The notes under the pieces were generated by a model. That model ran no database searches and had not been told where the DNA came from. It saw nothing but the letters and a program-made list of their open reading frames with translations. Below are positions 41,610 to 51,400 of a DNA stretch of 64,000 bases, one piece after another. How positions within the stretch are numbered: the first letter of the stretch is position 1; each line of letters begins with the position of its first letter. The DNA lies in the IMG/VR virus record IMGVR_UViG_3300027659_000020, positions 25,557-89,556 of that record; one strand, written 5' to 3'. Source of the DNA: a virus. The translations under genes were made by a program, and so were the position numbers.

Positions 41610-43053
41610 TTGCTTTCCATACTTTAACGAGAAAGAGCTGATGGAGTTTCGTATCCGTCTGCTGTCTCCAGTTGTAGATCATTTTGTGATCTGTGATGCA
41701 AACCGCACGCACAATGGCGATCCTAAGCCATTTAGCGCTCGCAAGACTCTTGAAGAACTTGGCTTATTTAATGAAAAAGTAACTGTTATAGAGATCACCT
41801 TGCCATCGCGCGAGGAAGTCCCGGACAACTGGATTCGCGAGAATTTGCAGCGCGATGCTTTAACTCGTATGGTTACTGACTATGAGACAGTCTGTATTGT
41901 TACCGATACAGATGAGATCATGGATCCGTCCTTCGTGAAGTATTATGCTAATGTAGCATACCAGAACAAGAAAGGAATCCTGCGTATTCCAATGGCCTAT
42001 CTTAACGCAAAAGCTGATCTTCAGCTTATTGCCGACAATGGAAGCGATGCGCTCTGGGCCTCAGGTTTCATGGGTATGAAGCATCATTTTGACTGCTACT
42101 CTCCAAGTAAGATTCGTGAGTCTCATGCATGGCGCAGAAACAACGTCAAGTTTGCAGATATGTTTCAGCTTGATGGGGGTATTAACTTAATGGCCGGATG
42201 GCACTTTGCATGGATGGGCGGGCGCGAAAAGATGCTAGAAAAATGGCAAGCGTTTGCAGATCAGAATGACAAGCTGCCTACTGCAGCTGGCGCGGGCAAT
42301 AAACAAGAAGTTGAGAAGTTCATTTCAGCATATGATCCTCAGCAAGGATCTACTGATCCGATCGGCCGAACAAATCACCGCCTGCGTAGATACCCGATTC
42401 ATTCTCTGCCACGACAAGTATTCGAGCATAAACGCATTAAGAACTACTTATTCCCGCCAGAATTCAAACGCGAGCACTTCCATGAGAATGATGCAATCTT
42501 CGGCGAGAACTGGTTCACATATCCAAACCTTTATCGAGAGATGGTTAACCGCTTTCCGTCTGGTAGCAAGTTCGTGGAAGTAGGTGTCTGGAAAGGGCGG
42601 TCGATTGCATATCTTACCACCGAAGTTTACAACTCAAAAAAGAACATCGAGTGCTACTGCGTGGATACCTGGGAAGGATCATCTGAGCATAAGACGAATG
42701 GCAGCTGGGCTGTAAGCGATAAAGAGCTTGCAGGCTTATATGACATCTTTGAGAACAATCTTCTGCCATTGAAAGAGTACTGTATTCCGATGAAGATGGA
42801 ATCACTGAAAGCGGCCGAACGATTCAATGATGAATCGGTAGACTTCGTTTTCATCGATGCAGCCCACGAGTATGAGCTTGTAAAAGCTGACATTCTTAAG
42901 TGGTATCCCAAAGTTAAGAAAGGCGGGGTTTTTGCGGGGCATGACTGCTATCCGAACAACCCAGAATTTGGTGGTGTATATAAAGCTGTAACCGAGATCT
43001 TCGGCACCGGCTTTCGCGTGAATGAAAATTGTTTTATCGTGGACAAACTATGA
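41596..43053 (+). CDS. GT17-like glycosyltransferase fused to a SAM-dependent methyltransferase
   Basis: 485 residues. Residues 1 to about 290 fit the GT17 family: ILDCFPYFNEKELMEFRIRL, VDHFVICDANRTHNGDPKP and a D-x-D-type motif in VTDTDEIMD near residue 103. Residues 310-485 form a class I methyltransferase: SKFVEVGVWKGRSIAYLT (SAM-binding Gly-rich loop), CYCVDTWEG, SVDFVFIDAAHEYELVKADI and GGVFAGHDCYP. The fusion suggests that a sugar is added and then methylated on the same acceptor. It overlaps the next gene at ATGA (43050-43053). Confidence 0.8.
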   Translation: MKILDCFPYFNEKELMEFRIRLLSPVVDHFVICDANRTHNGDPKPFSARKTLEELGLFNEKVTVIEITLPSREEVPDNWIRENLQRDALTRMVTDYETVCIVTDTDEIMDPSFVKYYANVAYQNKKGILRIPMAYLNAKADLQLIADNGSDALWASGFMGMKHHFDCYSPSKIRESHAWRRNNVKFADMFQLDGGINLMAGWHFAWMGGREKMLEKWQAFADQNDKLPTAAGAGNKQEVEKFISAYDPQQGSTDPIGRTNHRLRRYPIHSLPRQVFEHKRIKNYLFPPEFKREHFHENDAIFGENWFTYPNLYREMVNRFPSGSKFVEVGVWKGRSIAYLTTEVYNSKKNIECYCVDTWEGSSEHKTNGSWAVSDKELAGLYDIFENNLLPLKEYCIPMKMESLKAAERFNDESVDFVFIDAAHEYELVKADILKWYPKVKKGGVFAGHDCYPNNPEFGGVYKAVTEIFGTGFRVNENCFIVDKL

Positions 43054-44249
43054 ATCGTACTTCCTTAATTAACTCGCTGATCGCCAAGATCGGCGCTAAA
43101 TCTTATCTTGAGATCGGTGTGCACCAAGGTGAGAACTTTAATAAGATCTGCTGTGCTAATCGTACGGCAGTTGATCCGGTCACGCCACCACCAATAACGG
43201 GAGAGTACAAGTACTTTCATAGCACATCAAATGAATTCTTCAATTCAATTGCTGATGACCATATGTTCGATGTCATCTTTATCGATGGACTTCATACTGC
43301 TGCTCAGGTAAAGCTTGACATCAGCAATGCAATGAAACGTCTGAGTACCGGAGGCTTCATTCTTTGCCATGATATGAATCCTTTGATTGAGGAGCACCAG
43401 ACACCGGAGTACAATGGTGGGCATTGGAATGGAGATTGCTGGAAAGCATTTGTGGAACTGCGTGCTAAAAATACAGACTGGAATTTTGCCACTGTTGATA
43501 CTGATCAGGGGTGTGGCGTGATCTGGAAAGGAGTTGGTAATACGTTCACAAATCGTCTTCCTCTTACATGGAATAACTTTAAGCAGAATCGTGCAAATTG
43601 GCTAAATCTAATAAGCGTGCAGCGGTTTGTTAATGATATTCTCGGCGGTGCACAACTGCCTATTCTGCTCAATACATATCTGGGCGATCCGGAATATGAT
43701 GAGAACAACTTCGCGCTTGCAATGTACTATGACGGCATTGGACAGAAAGCCTCTGCTATTTCATTCTACATCCGTGCAGCTGAACGTTCCAGCAATGTCT
43801 TACTACAGTATGAGTCATTAGTGCGCGCAGCGCTGTGTTTCATTTCTCAGGGAACGCGCGGTCTTTCAGTACGTGGATTGCTGCAGCGTGCGATGGCACT
43901 TCTTCCTAAGCGGCCTGAAGCATACTTCTTGCTAAGCCGTTGGTGGGAACGTGACGCTACAGTAGAAGGTTGGGTCAACGGTTATACTTTAGCATCAATG
44001 GGACTAGTGATTGCAAACGATACCAGCTCGCCATTGCGTACCTGGGTAGAATATCCCGGCCCATATGGACTCATGTTTGAGAAGGCTGTGACAGGATGGT
44101 GGGTAGGTCAATGTGCTGAGGCGCGTGATATTTTCAGCGATCTGCTACTTAACTACAATCTAGATGATGGCCATCGAGTGTCTGTCATCAATAATCTAAA
44201 GCATCTTAAGTCATACACACCAGAAATGATTGCTAAATTCGGTGCCTGA
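43050..44249 (+). CDS. SAM-dependent methyltransferase with helical repeat C-terminus
   Basis: ATG 43050 (MNRTSLINSLIAKIGAKSYL) is chosen over a TTG at 43029 because it makes the ATGA overlap with the previous gene. Residues 18-170 show a class I methyltransferase: SYLEIGVHQGENFNKI, a FDVIFIDGLHTAAQVKLDIS segment and GGFILCHDMNP. Residues 190-399 are helical and TPR-like (YDENNFALAMYYDGIGQKAS, AYFLLSRWWERDATVEGW), possibly for binding a protein or fibre substrate. The domain resembles that at the end of the preceding fusion protein, and the two probably act in one pathway. Confidence 0.75.
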   Translation: MNRTSLINSLIAKIGAKSYLEIGVHQGENFNKICCANRTAVDPVTPPPITGEYKYFHSTSNEFFNSIADDHMFDVIFIDGLHTAAQVKLDISNAMKRLSTGGFILCHDMNPLIEEHQTPEYNGGHWNGDCWKAFVELRAKNTDWNFATVDTDQGCGVIWKGVGNTFTNRLPLTWNNFKQNRANWLNLISVQRFVNDILGGAQLPILLNTYLGDPEYDENNFALAMYYDGIGQKASAISFYIRAAERSSNVLLQYESLVRAALCFISQGTRGLSVRGLLQRAMALLPKRPEAYFLLSRWWERDATVEGWVNGYTLASMGLVIANDTSSPLRTWVEYPGPYGLMFEKAVTGWWVGQCAEARDIFSDLLLNYNLDDGHRVSVINNLKHLKSYTPEMIAKFGA

Positions 44250-44250
44250 G

Positions 44251-45813
44251 ATGAATCCACTAGAAGGATTTCCTCCAGTCTACTGGATCACACTAGCTGA
44301 TTCAGTAGATCGTCATACCTCAATGAAACAGCAGTTCGCTGAGTTTGACTTAATTGCTACAACAAAGATGGCGCACGGAAACGGTGTGGGATTCGATGGC
44401 CGAACTAACGACTATCGAAACCACCCAGCTGTGCGCGGCCCATACTTTGTCTCTATGAAGTCGCAGGAGATTGCAGTCTCGCTTGGACATATTGAAATGC
44501 TCAATGCATGGCTGAAGACATCAGATTCTGAGTATGCAGTATTTCTGGAAGATGATGTTAACTTACGCAATTGCTACAACTGGAGCTTTACCTGGAAAGA
44601 GTTTGCTGCATCGCTACCTGCAGACTGGGACTGTATTCAGATGTGCCTCATCAAAGCTGAGGAGATTCCTAGCATCTGCTTTCGCGCTCGTGTGACTGCA
44701 GATTGGTCAGTGACAGCATATCTGATGCGCCGAGAATATGCCCAGAAACTGGTAGATTGGTATATTAAAGATACCAATTACCAAATCGATGTGCCCGGCG
44801 ATTCAAAGGCTATTCCGATTGTGGAGAATCTAATGTACTTTCCAGGAAAGACATACATCGCTCCGCTATTTACTGAAATGAACACCTTCAGCACTAATTT
44901 TACAGTTGCTGGAAAGAAGGTGAAAGACTACAATGCTGATTCGTGCAGAGACGTCACCAGCTGGTGGCTAAATAATGGAAAGGTTACCTCGCTATACAAG
45001 TTTATGAATACTCAAGTTGAAGCACCAGAAATCCCAATGATCGGCACTGCTGTTGTTAAGAACACCAAGTGGCTTAAGCGACTAATTGGCAGCGTAGATC
45101 ATCCAGTCAAAGAATTCTTCGTTATCAATAACAATGGTAAAGGTGAGATCGATGCAGAGCTTGATGAAATTGCTAAGACACCGCATCCATTCATCGGGAA
45201 AATCCGAGTAACCCATATGCCCGCCAATATTGGTGTAGCTGCATCATGGAATCTAATGATTAAGGCATATATGAAGTGCCCATATTGGATTATAGTAAAT
45301 GATGACGTGGCTTTTGGCGAAGGATTTTTGAAAGAGATGCACAATGAGACTCTGAAAGATCCTTCTTTAGGAACGATTCATGGTTACCAAGGTGAGCACG
45401 GTATTGGCAGCTGGGACCTCTTTCTGATTCGAGATCATGTCATTGCAGAGTATGGTCTATTTGACGAGAATCTCTATCCAGCGTATAACGAGGATTCTGA
45501 CTATTTTCTGAGGTTTATACACAAGCCAATTCGCAGGCTGATGAGTCTAAAGTCTGAGTATTATCATGGAGAAGGCAAGAAAAACGAGTACCACATTCAC
45601 GGTAGCCAGACTCGAAAGACTGATCAGGTTATGAGCAGTAAACTTGACAGAGCTAATGAGCTAAATATAGAGTATATGACTCGTAAATGGGGCGCTGGCT
45701 GGCGTCATTGCTCTCCTACCGAGACGCCCTTCAGCGACTGTAATGGAGCGTTTCCAATTTCATCTACCACATATGATTTAAGGTTTGTTAGACAGAAGCA
45801 CCTTGGATTTTAG
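44251..45813 (+). CDS. Two-domain glycosyltransferase, GT25-like plus GT2-like
   Basis: ATG 44251 (MNPLEGFPPVYWITLADSVD) follows the previous stop by one base; an upstream in-frame TTG at 44230 would overlap it. The N-terminal half fits GT25: VYWITLADSVDRHTSMKQQF, VSLGHIEMLNAWL and AVFLEDDV with the metal-binding D-D near residue 101. The C-terminal half is a GT-A/GT2-like domain: THMPANIGVAASWNLMIKAY, WIIVNDDVAFGEGFL and a later YNEDSDYFLR. GT25 includes bacterial LPS galactosyltransferases and animal and mimivirus collagen galactosyltransferases, which is notable beside collagen-like fibres. Confidence 0.82.
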   Translation: MNPLEGFPPVYWITLADSVDRHTSMKQQFAEFDLIATTKMAHGNGVGFDGRTNDYRNHPAVRGPYFVSMKSQEIAVSLGHIEMLNAWLKTSDSEYAVFLEDDVNLRNCYNWSFTWKEFAASLPADWDCIQMCLIKAEEIPSICFRARVTADWSVTAYLMRREYAQKLVDWYIKDTNYQIDVPGDSKAIPIVENLMYFPGKTYIAPLFTEMNTFSTNFTVAGKKVKDYNADSCRDVTSWWLNNGKVTSLYKFMNTQVEAPEIPMIGTAVVKNTKWLKRLIGSVDHPVKEFFVINNNGKGEIDAELDEIAKTPHPFIGKIRVTHMPANIGVAASWNLMIKAYMKCPYWIIVNDDVAFGEGFLKEMHNETLKDPSLGTIHGYQGEHGIGSWDLFLIRDHVIAEYGLFDENLYPAYNEDSDYFLRFIHKPIRRLMSLKSEYYHGEGKKNEYHIHGSQTRKTDQVMSSKLDRANELNIEYMTRKWGAGWRHCSPTETPFSDCNGAFPISSTTYDLRFVRQKHLGF

Positions 45814-45827
45814 TAATTGATTCTATG

Positions 45828-45835
45828 TATAAATA
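45828..45835 (+). promoter_or_regulatory. T4-type late promoter (TATAAATA) for the long fibre genes
   Basis: An exact TATAAATA ends 10 bases before the ATG at 45846, in the gap after the glycosyltransferase gene. It would start late transcription of the large collagen-like fibre genes. Confidence 0.7.
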
Positions 45836-45845
45836 GACGCTATAT

Positions 45846-46181
45846 ATGGCTGTCTATGCAAATTTCTCGGTTGATTCTGGAATTAGTTTTACCACAACAC
45901 TTACAGTTGAGGGCTTAGATGGCATGGTTTTTGACCTGACAGGATACACAGCTAGAGGCCAGATTCGCAAAACATATTTGTCTACTACAGCAGTTGATTT
46001 TGTAACAGAAATCAACGAGCCAGTTCATGGCAAACTCGTTTTGCACTTAAGTGCAGTGACTACTGCAACGATGAAGCCGGGCCGTTATCAATTCGATGTT
46101 GAAATTGTTTCTGCCGCTATTGTGATGCGCGTTGTTGAAGGGCAGATCGAGGTTAATCCTCGCATTACTCGCCCTTCATAA
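45846..46181 (+). CDS. Small beta-sandwich virion protein (111 aa), BppU-like N-domain type
   Basis: The pattern FTTTLTVEGLDGMVFDLTGY, TARGQIRKTYLSTTAVDF, GKLVLHLSAVTTATMKPGRY and QFDVEIVS resembles small phage tail-adaptor beta domains (the BppU/baseplate N-terminal type), which hold fibres. It is the first gene after a late promoter and precedes the first long collagen gene, so it may be an adaptor for the fibres. The family assignment is by pattern only. Confidence 0.6.
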   Translation: MAVYANFSVDSGISFTTTLTVEGLDGMVFDLTGYTARGQIRKTYLSTTAVDFVTEINEPVHGKLVLHLSAVTTATMKPGRYQFDVEIVSAAIVMRVVEGQIEVNPRITRPS

Positions 46182-46215
46182 TCTTTAGCCTGAATTGCAC
46201 TGATCAATCGCAAAA

Positions 46216-48351
46216 ATGCGCCAATCTGACCAAAATATAACTGTCAAAGCAATTGGTGTAGGTGCGCGTGGCCCGCAGGGTATACAGGGTATTCAAGGGC
46301 GCCAAGGTATTACTGGTGCCGGAACACAGGGTATCCAAGGACTTCAAGGAATTCAAGGAGCTCAAGGAATTCAGGGCACATTGGGCGCACAAGGTATCCA
46401 GGGCGTGCAAGGCGCGCTGGGCACACAGGGAATTCAGGGTATCCAAGGTGAGCAAGGAATCCAAGGTATCCAGGGTATCCAAGGGATTACCGGTACTCAA
46501 GGCACACAGGGAATTCAGGGTATCCAAGGTGAGCAAGGAATCCAAGGTATCCAGGGTATCCAAGGGATTACCGGTACTCAAGGCACACAGGGAATTCAGG
46601 GTATCCAAGGTGGTCAAGGAATCCAAGGAATTACCGGTACTCAAGGAACGCTAGGTGAACAAGGAATCCAAGGCGCTCAGGGTACTCAAGGCCAGCAAGG
46701 TATTCAAGGCACTCAAGGCCAGCAAGGTATTCAAGGCACTCAAGGTGCAACCGGTCTAGCATTTACTGTTGCTAAGACTTATGTTTCTGTCGCAGCGCTG
46801 GTTGCCGATACATCTCCTACCGGAATTATTGCTGGTCAATTTGCGCTTATTGATTCCGGAAATCTTGAAGATTCGGATAACTCGAAACTTTATCTTTGGG
46901 ACGGCACCTCATATTCTTTTGTTAATGATCTTTCTGGATCTGCTGGCATTCAAGGAATTACCGGTACTCAAGGCACGCAAGGTATTCAGGGTATTCAGGG
47001 TGAGCAAGGTATTCAGGGTATCCAGGGCGAGCAAGGTATCCAGGGCGAGCAAGGTACTCAGGGAACTCAAGGTACTCAGGGAACTCAAGGTATCCAGGGT
47101 GAGCAAGGTATACAGGGTATCCAAGGTTTAACGCCTTTGCTCAATACGCCATTTTTGGCAGGAGATTATTATTTTCAGGCTGTAGGCAGTCTCTACAACG
47201 GCCTCTCATTTGCAGGAATGGCGTGGTCTGCCGGCCAGGTATTATCTGTATGGGCTCCGAATGAAGGCGGTATAGTACAGCACATTTTAATTAGTTCATA
47301 TAATTCTGTAGACGGAACGCTTGTTGCGACTGTTACAGATTCGGCAAATCCTGGATATAAGACACAGGCCGGTGTTTATATTTCTCTCTCAGGACAAACT
47401 GGAGCACAGGGCATTCAAGGCATTCAGGGTATTCAAGGTATTCAAGGGGAGCAAGGAATCCAGGGCACACAAGGAACTCAAGGCACACAGGGTATCCAAG
47501 GTGAGCAAGGTATTCAGGGTATTCAAGGTACTATCCTAAACTTTATTGGAACCTGGTATAGTTCTTCTTTCGTAAAAGACACTATTGCAGTATCTACGGT
47601 GGATGGAAATACTTATATTTCTATTCGATCAACTGAACTTGTTTATACTGATCCGGCCAATGCGTCAGCAGATTGGGTTTTATATGCAACTCGCGGAATT
47701 CAGGGTGTGCAAGGTATTCAAGGAATACAGGGAATTCAGGGCACTCAAGGAACTCAGGGCGAAACAGGTATCCAAGGCATTCAAGGCATTCAAGGTATAA
47801 CTGCCGCAAACGCAAACATTCTTACAAGCGATGAAGCCCCAGCTTATGCTGCCGCTGGCGATCTATGGTGGGATTCGAGCGTGGGTATGCTCCGCATTTA
47901 CTATAATGACGGAACATCCTCACAATGGGTTGATGCTGACCCAGGTTTTACTCCGGTAGTAGGAGTAAATGAAGCAATCGAAATAAGCGCAACTGTAGCA
48001 ACGGGAATAATCAATATTGATATTCTTTTGGGCACATTATATTACTATACTGCTAACTCAAGTGCAAATTGGACATTCAATTTTAGAGGTGCTGGATCAG
48101 AAGCCTCGTTCGATTCAGCAATTGAAACTGGTCGTCGCGTAATAGTAACGATTATGGTAACAAATGGAAGTTCTGCCTTTTATCCGCAAGCAATCACTAT
48201 TGATTCTGTTGCAGTTACTCCAAAATGGTCAGGAGGCGTGACTCCTATTTCGGGCAATTCAAATTCAATAGATTCGTATACTTATACTATTGTTAAGACT
48301 GCCGCCACGCCAACTTATTCTGTATTTGCTTCACAAACCAGATTTGCGTAA
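46216..48351 (+). CDS. Collagen-like tail fibre (711 aa) with interspersed globular modules
   Basis: Collagen-like Gly-X-Gln triplets ([15 protein letters not shown] type) start near residue 15 and alternate with globular modules: one starting [20 protein letters not shown] (about 180-240), one near 300-395 (YYFQAVGSLYNGLSFAGMAW), one near 440-490, and one with APAYAAAGDLWWDSSVGMLR (about 535-575). The C-terminal 140 residues (YYTANSSANWTFNFRGAGSE, AVTPKWSGGVTPISGNSNS, ending in FASQTRFA) are a tip domain I recognise from many aquatic T4-like phages. There is no S74 domain. Probably a receptor-binding or decoration fibre. Confidence 0.85.
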   Translation: MRQSDQNITVKAIGVGARGPQGIQGIQGRQGITGAGTQGIQGLQGIQGAQGIQGTLGAQGIQGVQGALGTQGIQGIQGEQGIQGIQGIQGITGTQGTQGIQGIQGEQGIQGIQGIQGITGTQGTQGIQGIQGGQGIQGITGTQGTLGEQGIQGAQGTQGQQGIQGTQGQQGIQGTQGATGLAFTVAKTYVSVAALVADTSPTGIIAGQFALIDSGNLEDSDNSKLYLWDGTSYSFVNDLSGSAGIQGITGTQGTQGIQGIQGEQGIQGIQGEQGIQGEQGTQGTQGTQGTQGIQGEQGIQGIQGLTPLLNTPFLAGDYYFQAVGSLYNGLSFAGMAWSAGQVLSVWAPNEGGIVQHILISSYNSVDGTLVATVTDSANPGYKTQAGVYISLSGQTGAQGIQGIQGIQGIQGEQGIQGTQGTQGTQGIQGEQGIQGIQGTILNFIGTWYSSSFVKDTIAVSTVDGNTYISIRSTELVYTDPANASADWVLYATRGIQGVQGIQGIQGIQGTQGTQGETGIQGIQGIQGITAANANILTSDEAPAYAAAGDLWWDSSVGMLRIYYNDGTSSQWVDADPGFTPVVGVNEAIEISATVATGIINIDILLGTLYYYTANSSANWTFNFRGAGSEASFDSAIETGRRVIVTIMVTNGSSAFYPQAITIDSVAVTPKWSGGVTPISGNSNSIDSYTYTIVKTAATPTYSVFASQTRFA

Positions 48352-48391
48352 TAGCATATATCTCCACCTTCAATTTCGTTAAGAGTATCAC

Positions 48392-48406
48392 GCAGAATAA
48401 TTCTGC
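48392..48406 (+). terminator. Weak hairpin between fibre genes
   Basis: GCAGA and TCTGC (extendable to a 7-base inverted repeat) with a short AT loop, followed by TTTCAGTT. It lies in the 90-base gap between the 711-aa and 2,654-aa fibre genes. An imperfect late-promoter-like AATAAATA follows at 48424-48431, 10 bases before the next start. Weak on its own. Confidence 0.3.
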
Positions 48407-48441
48407 TTTCAGTTATCTATTTTAATAAATACTAAAAACTT

Positions 48442-51400
48442 ATGGCACTAAATTTCCCACAATCACCCTTCGTAGGGCAACAAGTTACTTCAGGTACCAG
48501 AACATGGACATGGAGTGGTAGTCACTGGGCCAATAACACCGTCACCGGTGTTCAAGGCAGCCAGGGTATCCAAGGCACACAAGGCCAACAGGGTATCCAA
48601 GGCCAACAAGGTATCCAAGGTACCCAAGGCGCTCAAGGTACTCAAGGTGCACAAGGACACCAAGGTATTCAAGGCCAACAGGGTATTCAGGGTACTCAGG
48701 GCACACAAGGTACGCAAGGTGCACAAGGACACCAAGGTATTCAAGGTATCCAAGGCCAACAAGGTATCCAAGGCATCCAAGGAACTCAGGGTACTCAAGG
48801 TACTCAAGGCGAACAGGGTATCCAAGGTACTCAAGGTGAGCAAGGTATCCAGGGTATTCAAGGAACTCAAGGCCGCCAGGGTATTCAAGGAACTCAAGGC
48901 ACTCAAGGCACGCAAGGTCAACAGGGTATCCAAGGAACCCAAGGTGCACAGGGACACCAAGGGATCCAAGGCACACAGGGTACTCAGGGAACTCAAGGTG
49001 AGCAGGGTATTCAAGGAACTCAAGGTACTCAAGGCCAACAAGGAATCCAAGGTACTCAAGGCACGCAAGGAACTCAAGGCCAACAAGGCATTCAAGGAAC
49101 TCAAGGCGCTCAAGGCCATCAAGGAATCCAAGGTACACAAGGAACTCAGGGCACGCAAGGCGAGCAAGGAATCCAGGGTATCCAAGGGCAACAAGGAATC
49201 CAAGGTACTCAAGGTACTCAAGGCCAGCAAGGAATTCAAGGCACACAAGGCACACAGGGTGAACAAGGAATCCAAGGTACACAAGGTACTCAGGGCCAAC
49301 AAGGAACCCAAGGCACACAAGGAACCCAAGGCACACAAGGAACCCAAGGCACACAAGGCCAACAAGGTATTCAAGGAACTCAGGGTACTCAAGGCCAGCA
49401 AGGTATCCAAGGAACTCAAGGCACTCAAGGCCAGCAAGGTATCCAAGGCCAACAGGGAATCCAAGGCACTCAAGGAACTCAAGGTGAACAGGGAATCCAA
49501 GGCACGCAAGGAACTCAAGGCCAGCAAGGTATCCAAGGCACTCAGGGAACTCAGGGTACACAAGGCACGCAAGGAACTCAAGGAACTCAAGGCGAACAAG
49601 GTATCCAGGGTATTCAAGGAACTCAAGGTACTCAAGGCACACAAGGAACCCAAGGTACACAAGGAACCCAAGGTACGCAAGGCCAACAAGGTATCCAAGG
49701 TACAACCGGAATGGCCTTTACCGTTGCCAAGACTTATGTCTCTGTCGCTGCACTTATTGCTGATACATCTCCCACTGCAATTGTTGCCGGCCAATTTGCG
49801 CTAATTAACACTAACGATGTTGAAGATCCAGATAATTCTAAACTTTATCTGTGGAACGGCTCATCATATATTTTCGTTAATGACCTTTCTGGAACTGCTG
49901 GTATTCAAGGAATAACCGGCGCTCAAGGTGCACAGGGCACACAGGGAACTCAGGGTACACAAGGAACTCAAGGTACACAAGGTACACAGGGCCAGCAAGG
50001 TATCCAAGGTATCCAAGGTACTCAAGGCACTCAAGGCCAACAAGGTATCCAAGGCACACAAGGTACACAAGGTGAACAAGGAATCCAAGGTACACAAGGT
50101 ACTCAAGGCCAACAAGGTATCCAAGGTACGCAAGGAACTCAAGGCACTCAAGGAACACAAGGTACACAGGGAACACAGGGAACACAAGGTACACAAGGCC
50201 AACAAGGTATTCAAGGCACACAGGGAACCCAAGGCGAACAGGGTATCCAAGGTATTCAAGGCACTCAGGGAACTCAAGGCACACAGGGCCAACAGGGTAT
50301 TCAAGGTACACAAGGTACACAAGGCCAACAAGGTATCCAAGGAATCCAAGGCACACAAGGAACCCAAGGTGAGCAAGGTATCCAAGGCACGCAAGGTACA
50401 CAGGGTCAACAAGGAATCCAAGGTATCCAAGGAACTCAAGGCACTCAAGGCCAACAGGGTATCCAAGGAACTCAAGGCACTCAAGGAACTCAAGGTGAGC
50501 AAGGTATCCAAGGAATCCAGGGGCGCCAAGGTACTCAAGGTACTCAAGGAACGCAAGGTACTCAAGGAACACAGGGCGAGCAAGGTATCCAAGGCATCCA
50601 AGGCCAACAAGGAATCCAAGGTACGCAAGGAACACAGGGCACGCAAGGCACGCAAGGCGAGCAGGGTATTCAAGGTATCCAAGGGCAACAGGGCATCCAA
50701 GGTACTCAAGGAACGCAAGGCACACAGGGAACTCAGGGTGAGCAAGGTATCCAAGGCACCCAAGGTACTCAAGGCACCCAAGGTACTCAAGGTACTCAAG
50801 GTACTCAAGGTACTCAAGGTGAGCAAGGTATCCAAGGCACACAAGGTCGTCAAGGTATCCAAGGGACTCAAGGAACTCAAGGCACCCAAGGTGCTCAAGG
50901 CCAACAGGGAATCCAAGGTACACAAGGCACGCAAGGAACTCAAGGTGAGCAAGGTATCCAAGGAACTCAAGGTACTCAAGGACGCCAAGGCATTCAGGGA
51001 ACGCAAGGCACACAAGGCACACAAGGTGAGCAAGGAATCCAAGGAACTCAAGGTGCACAGGGACATCAAGGTATCCAAGGTACTCAGGGAACTCAGGGAA
51101 CTCAGGGAACTCAAGGTACGCAAGGTACACAAGGAACCCAAGGTACACAAGGAACCCAAGGTACACAAGGAACTCAAGGCCAACAGGGTATTCAAGGAAC
51201 CCAAGGTACTCAAGGAACTCAAGGCCAACAAGGTATCCAAGGAACTCAAGGCACTCAAGGTGAACAGGGTATCCAAGGAACTCAAGGCACACAAGGCACG
51301 CAAGGTACACAGGGTCAACAAGGAATCCAAGGTATCCAAGGCACTCAAGGCACTCAAGGCCAACAAGGAATCCAAGGAACTCAAGGTACGCAAGGAACGC

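Noticed and set aside
43029-43049. TTG start for the methyltransferase gene, and similarly TTG 44230 for the GT25 gene
   Set aside because: ATG codons at 43050 and 44251 make standard ATGA or one-base junctions with the preceding genes.
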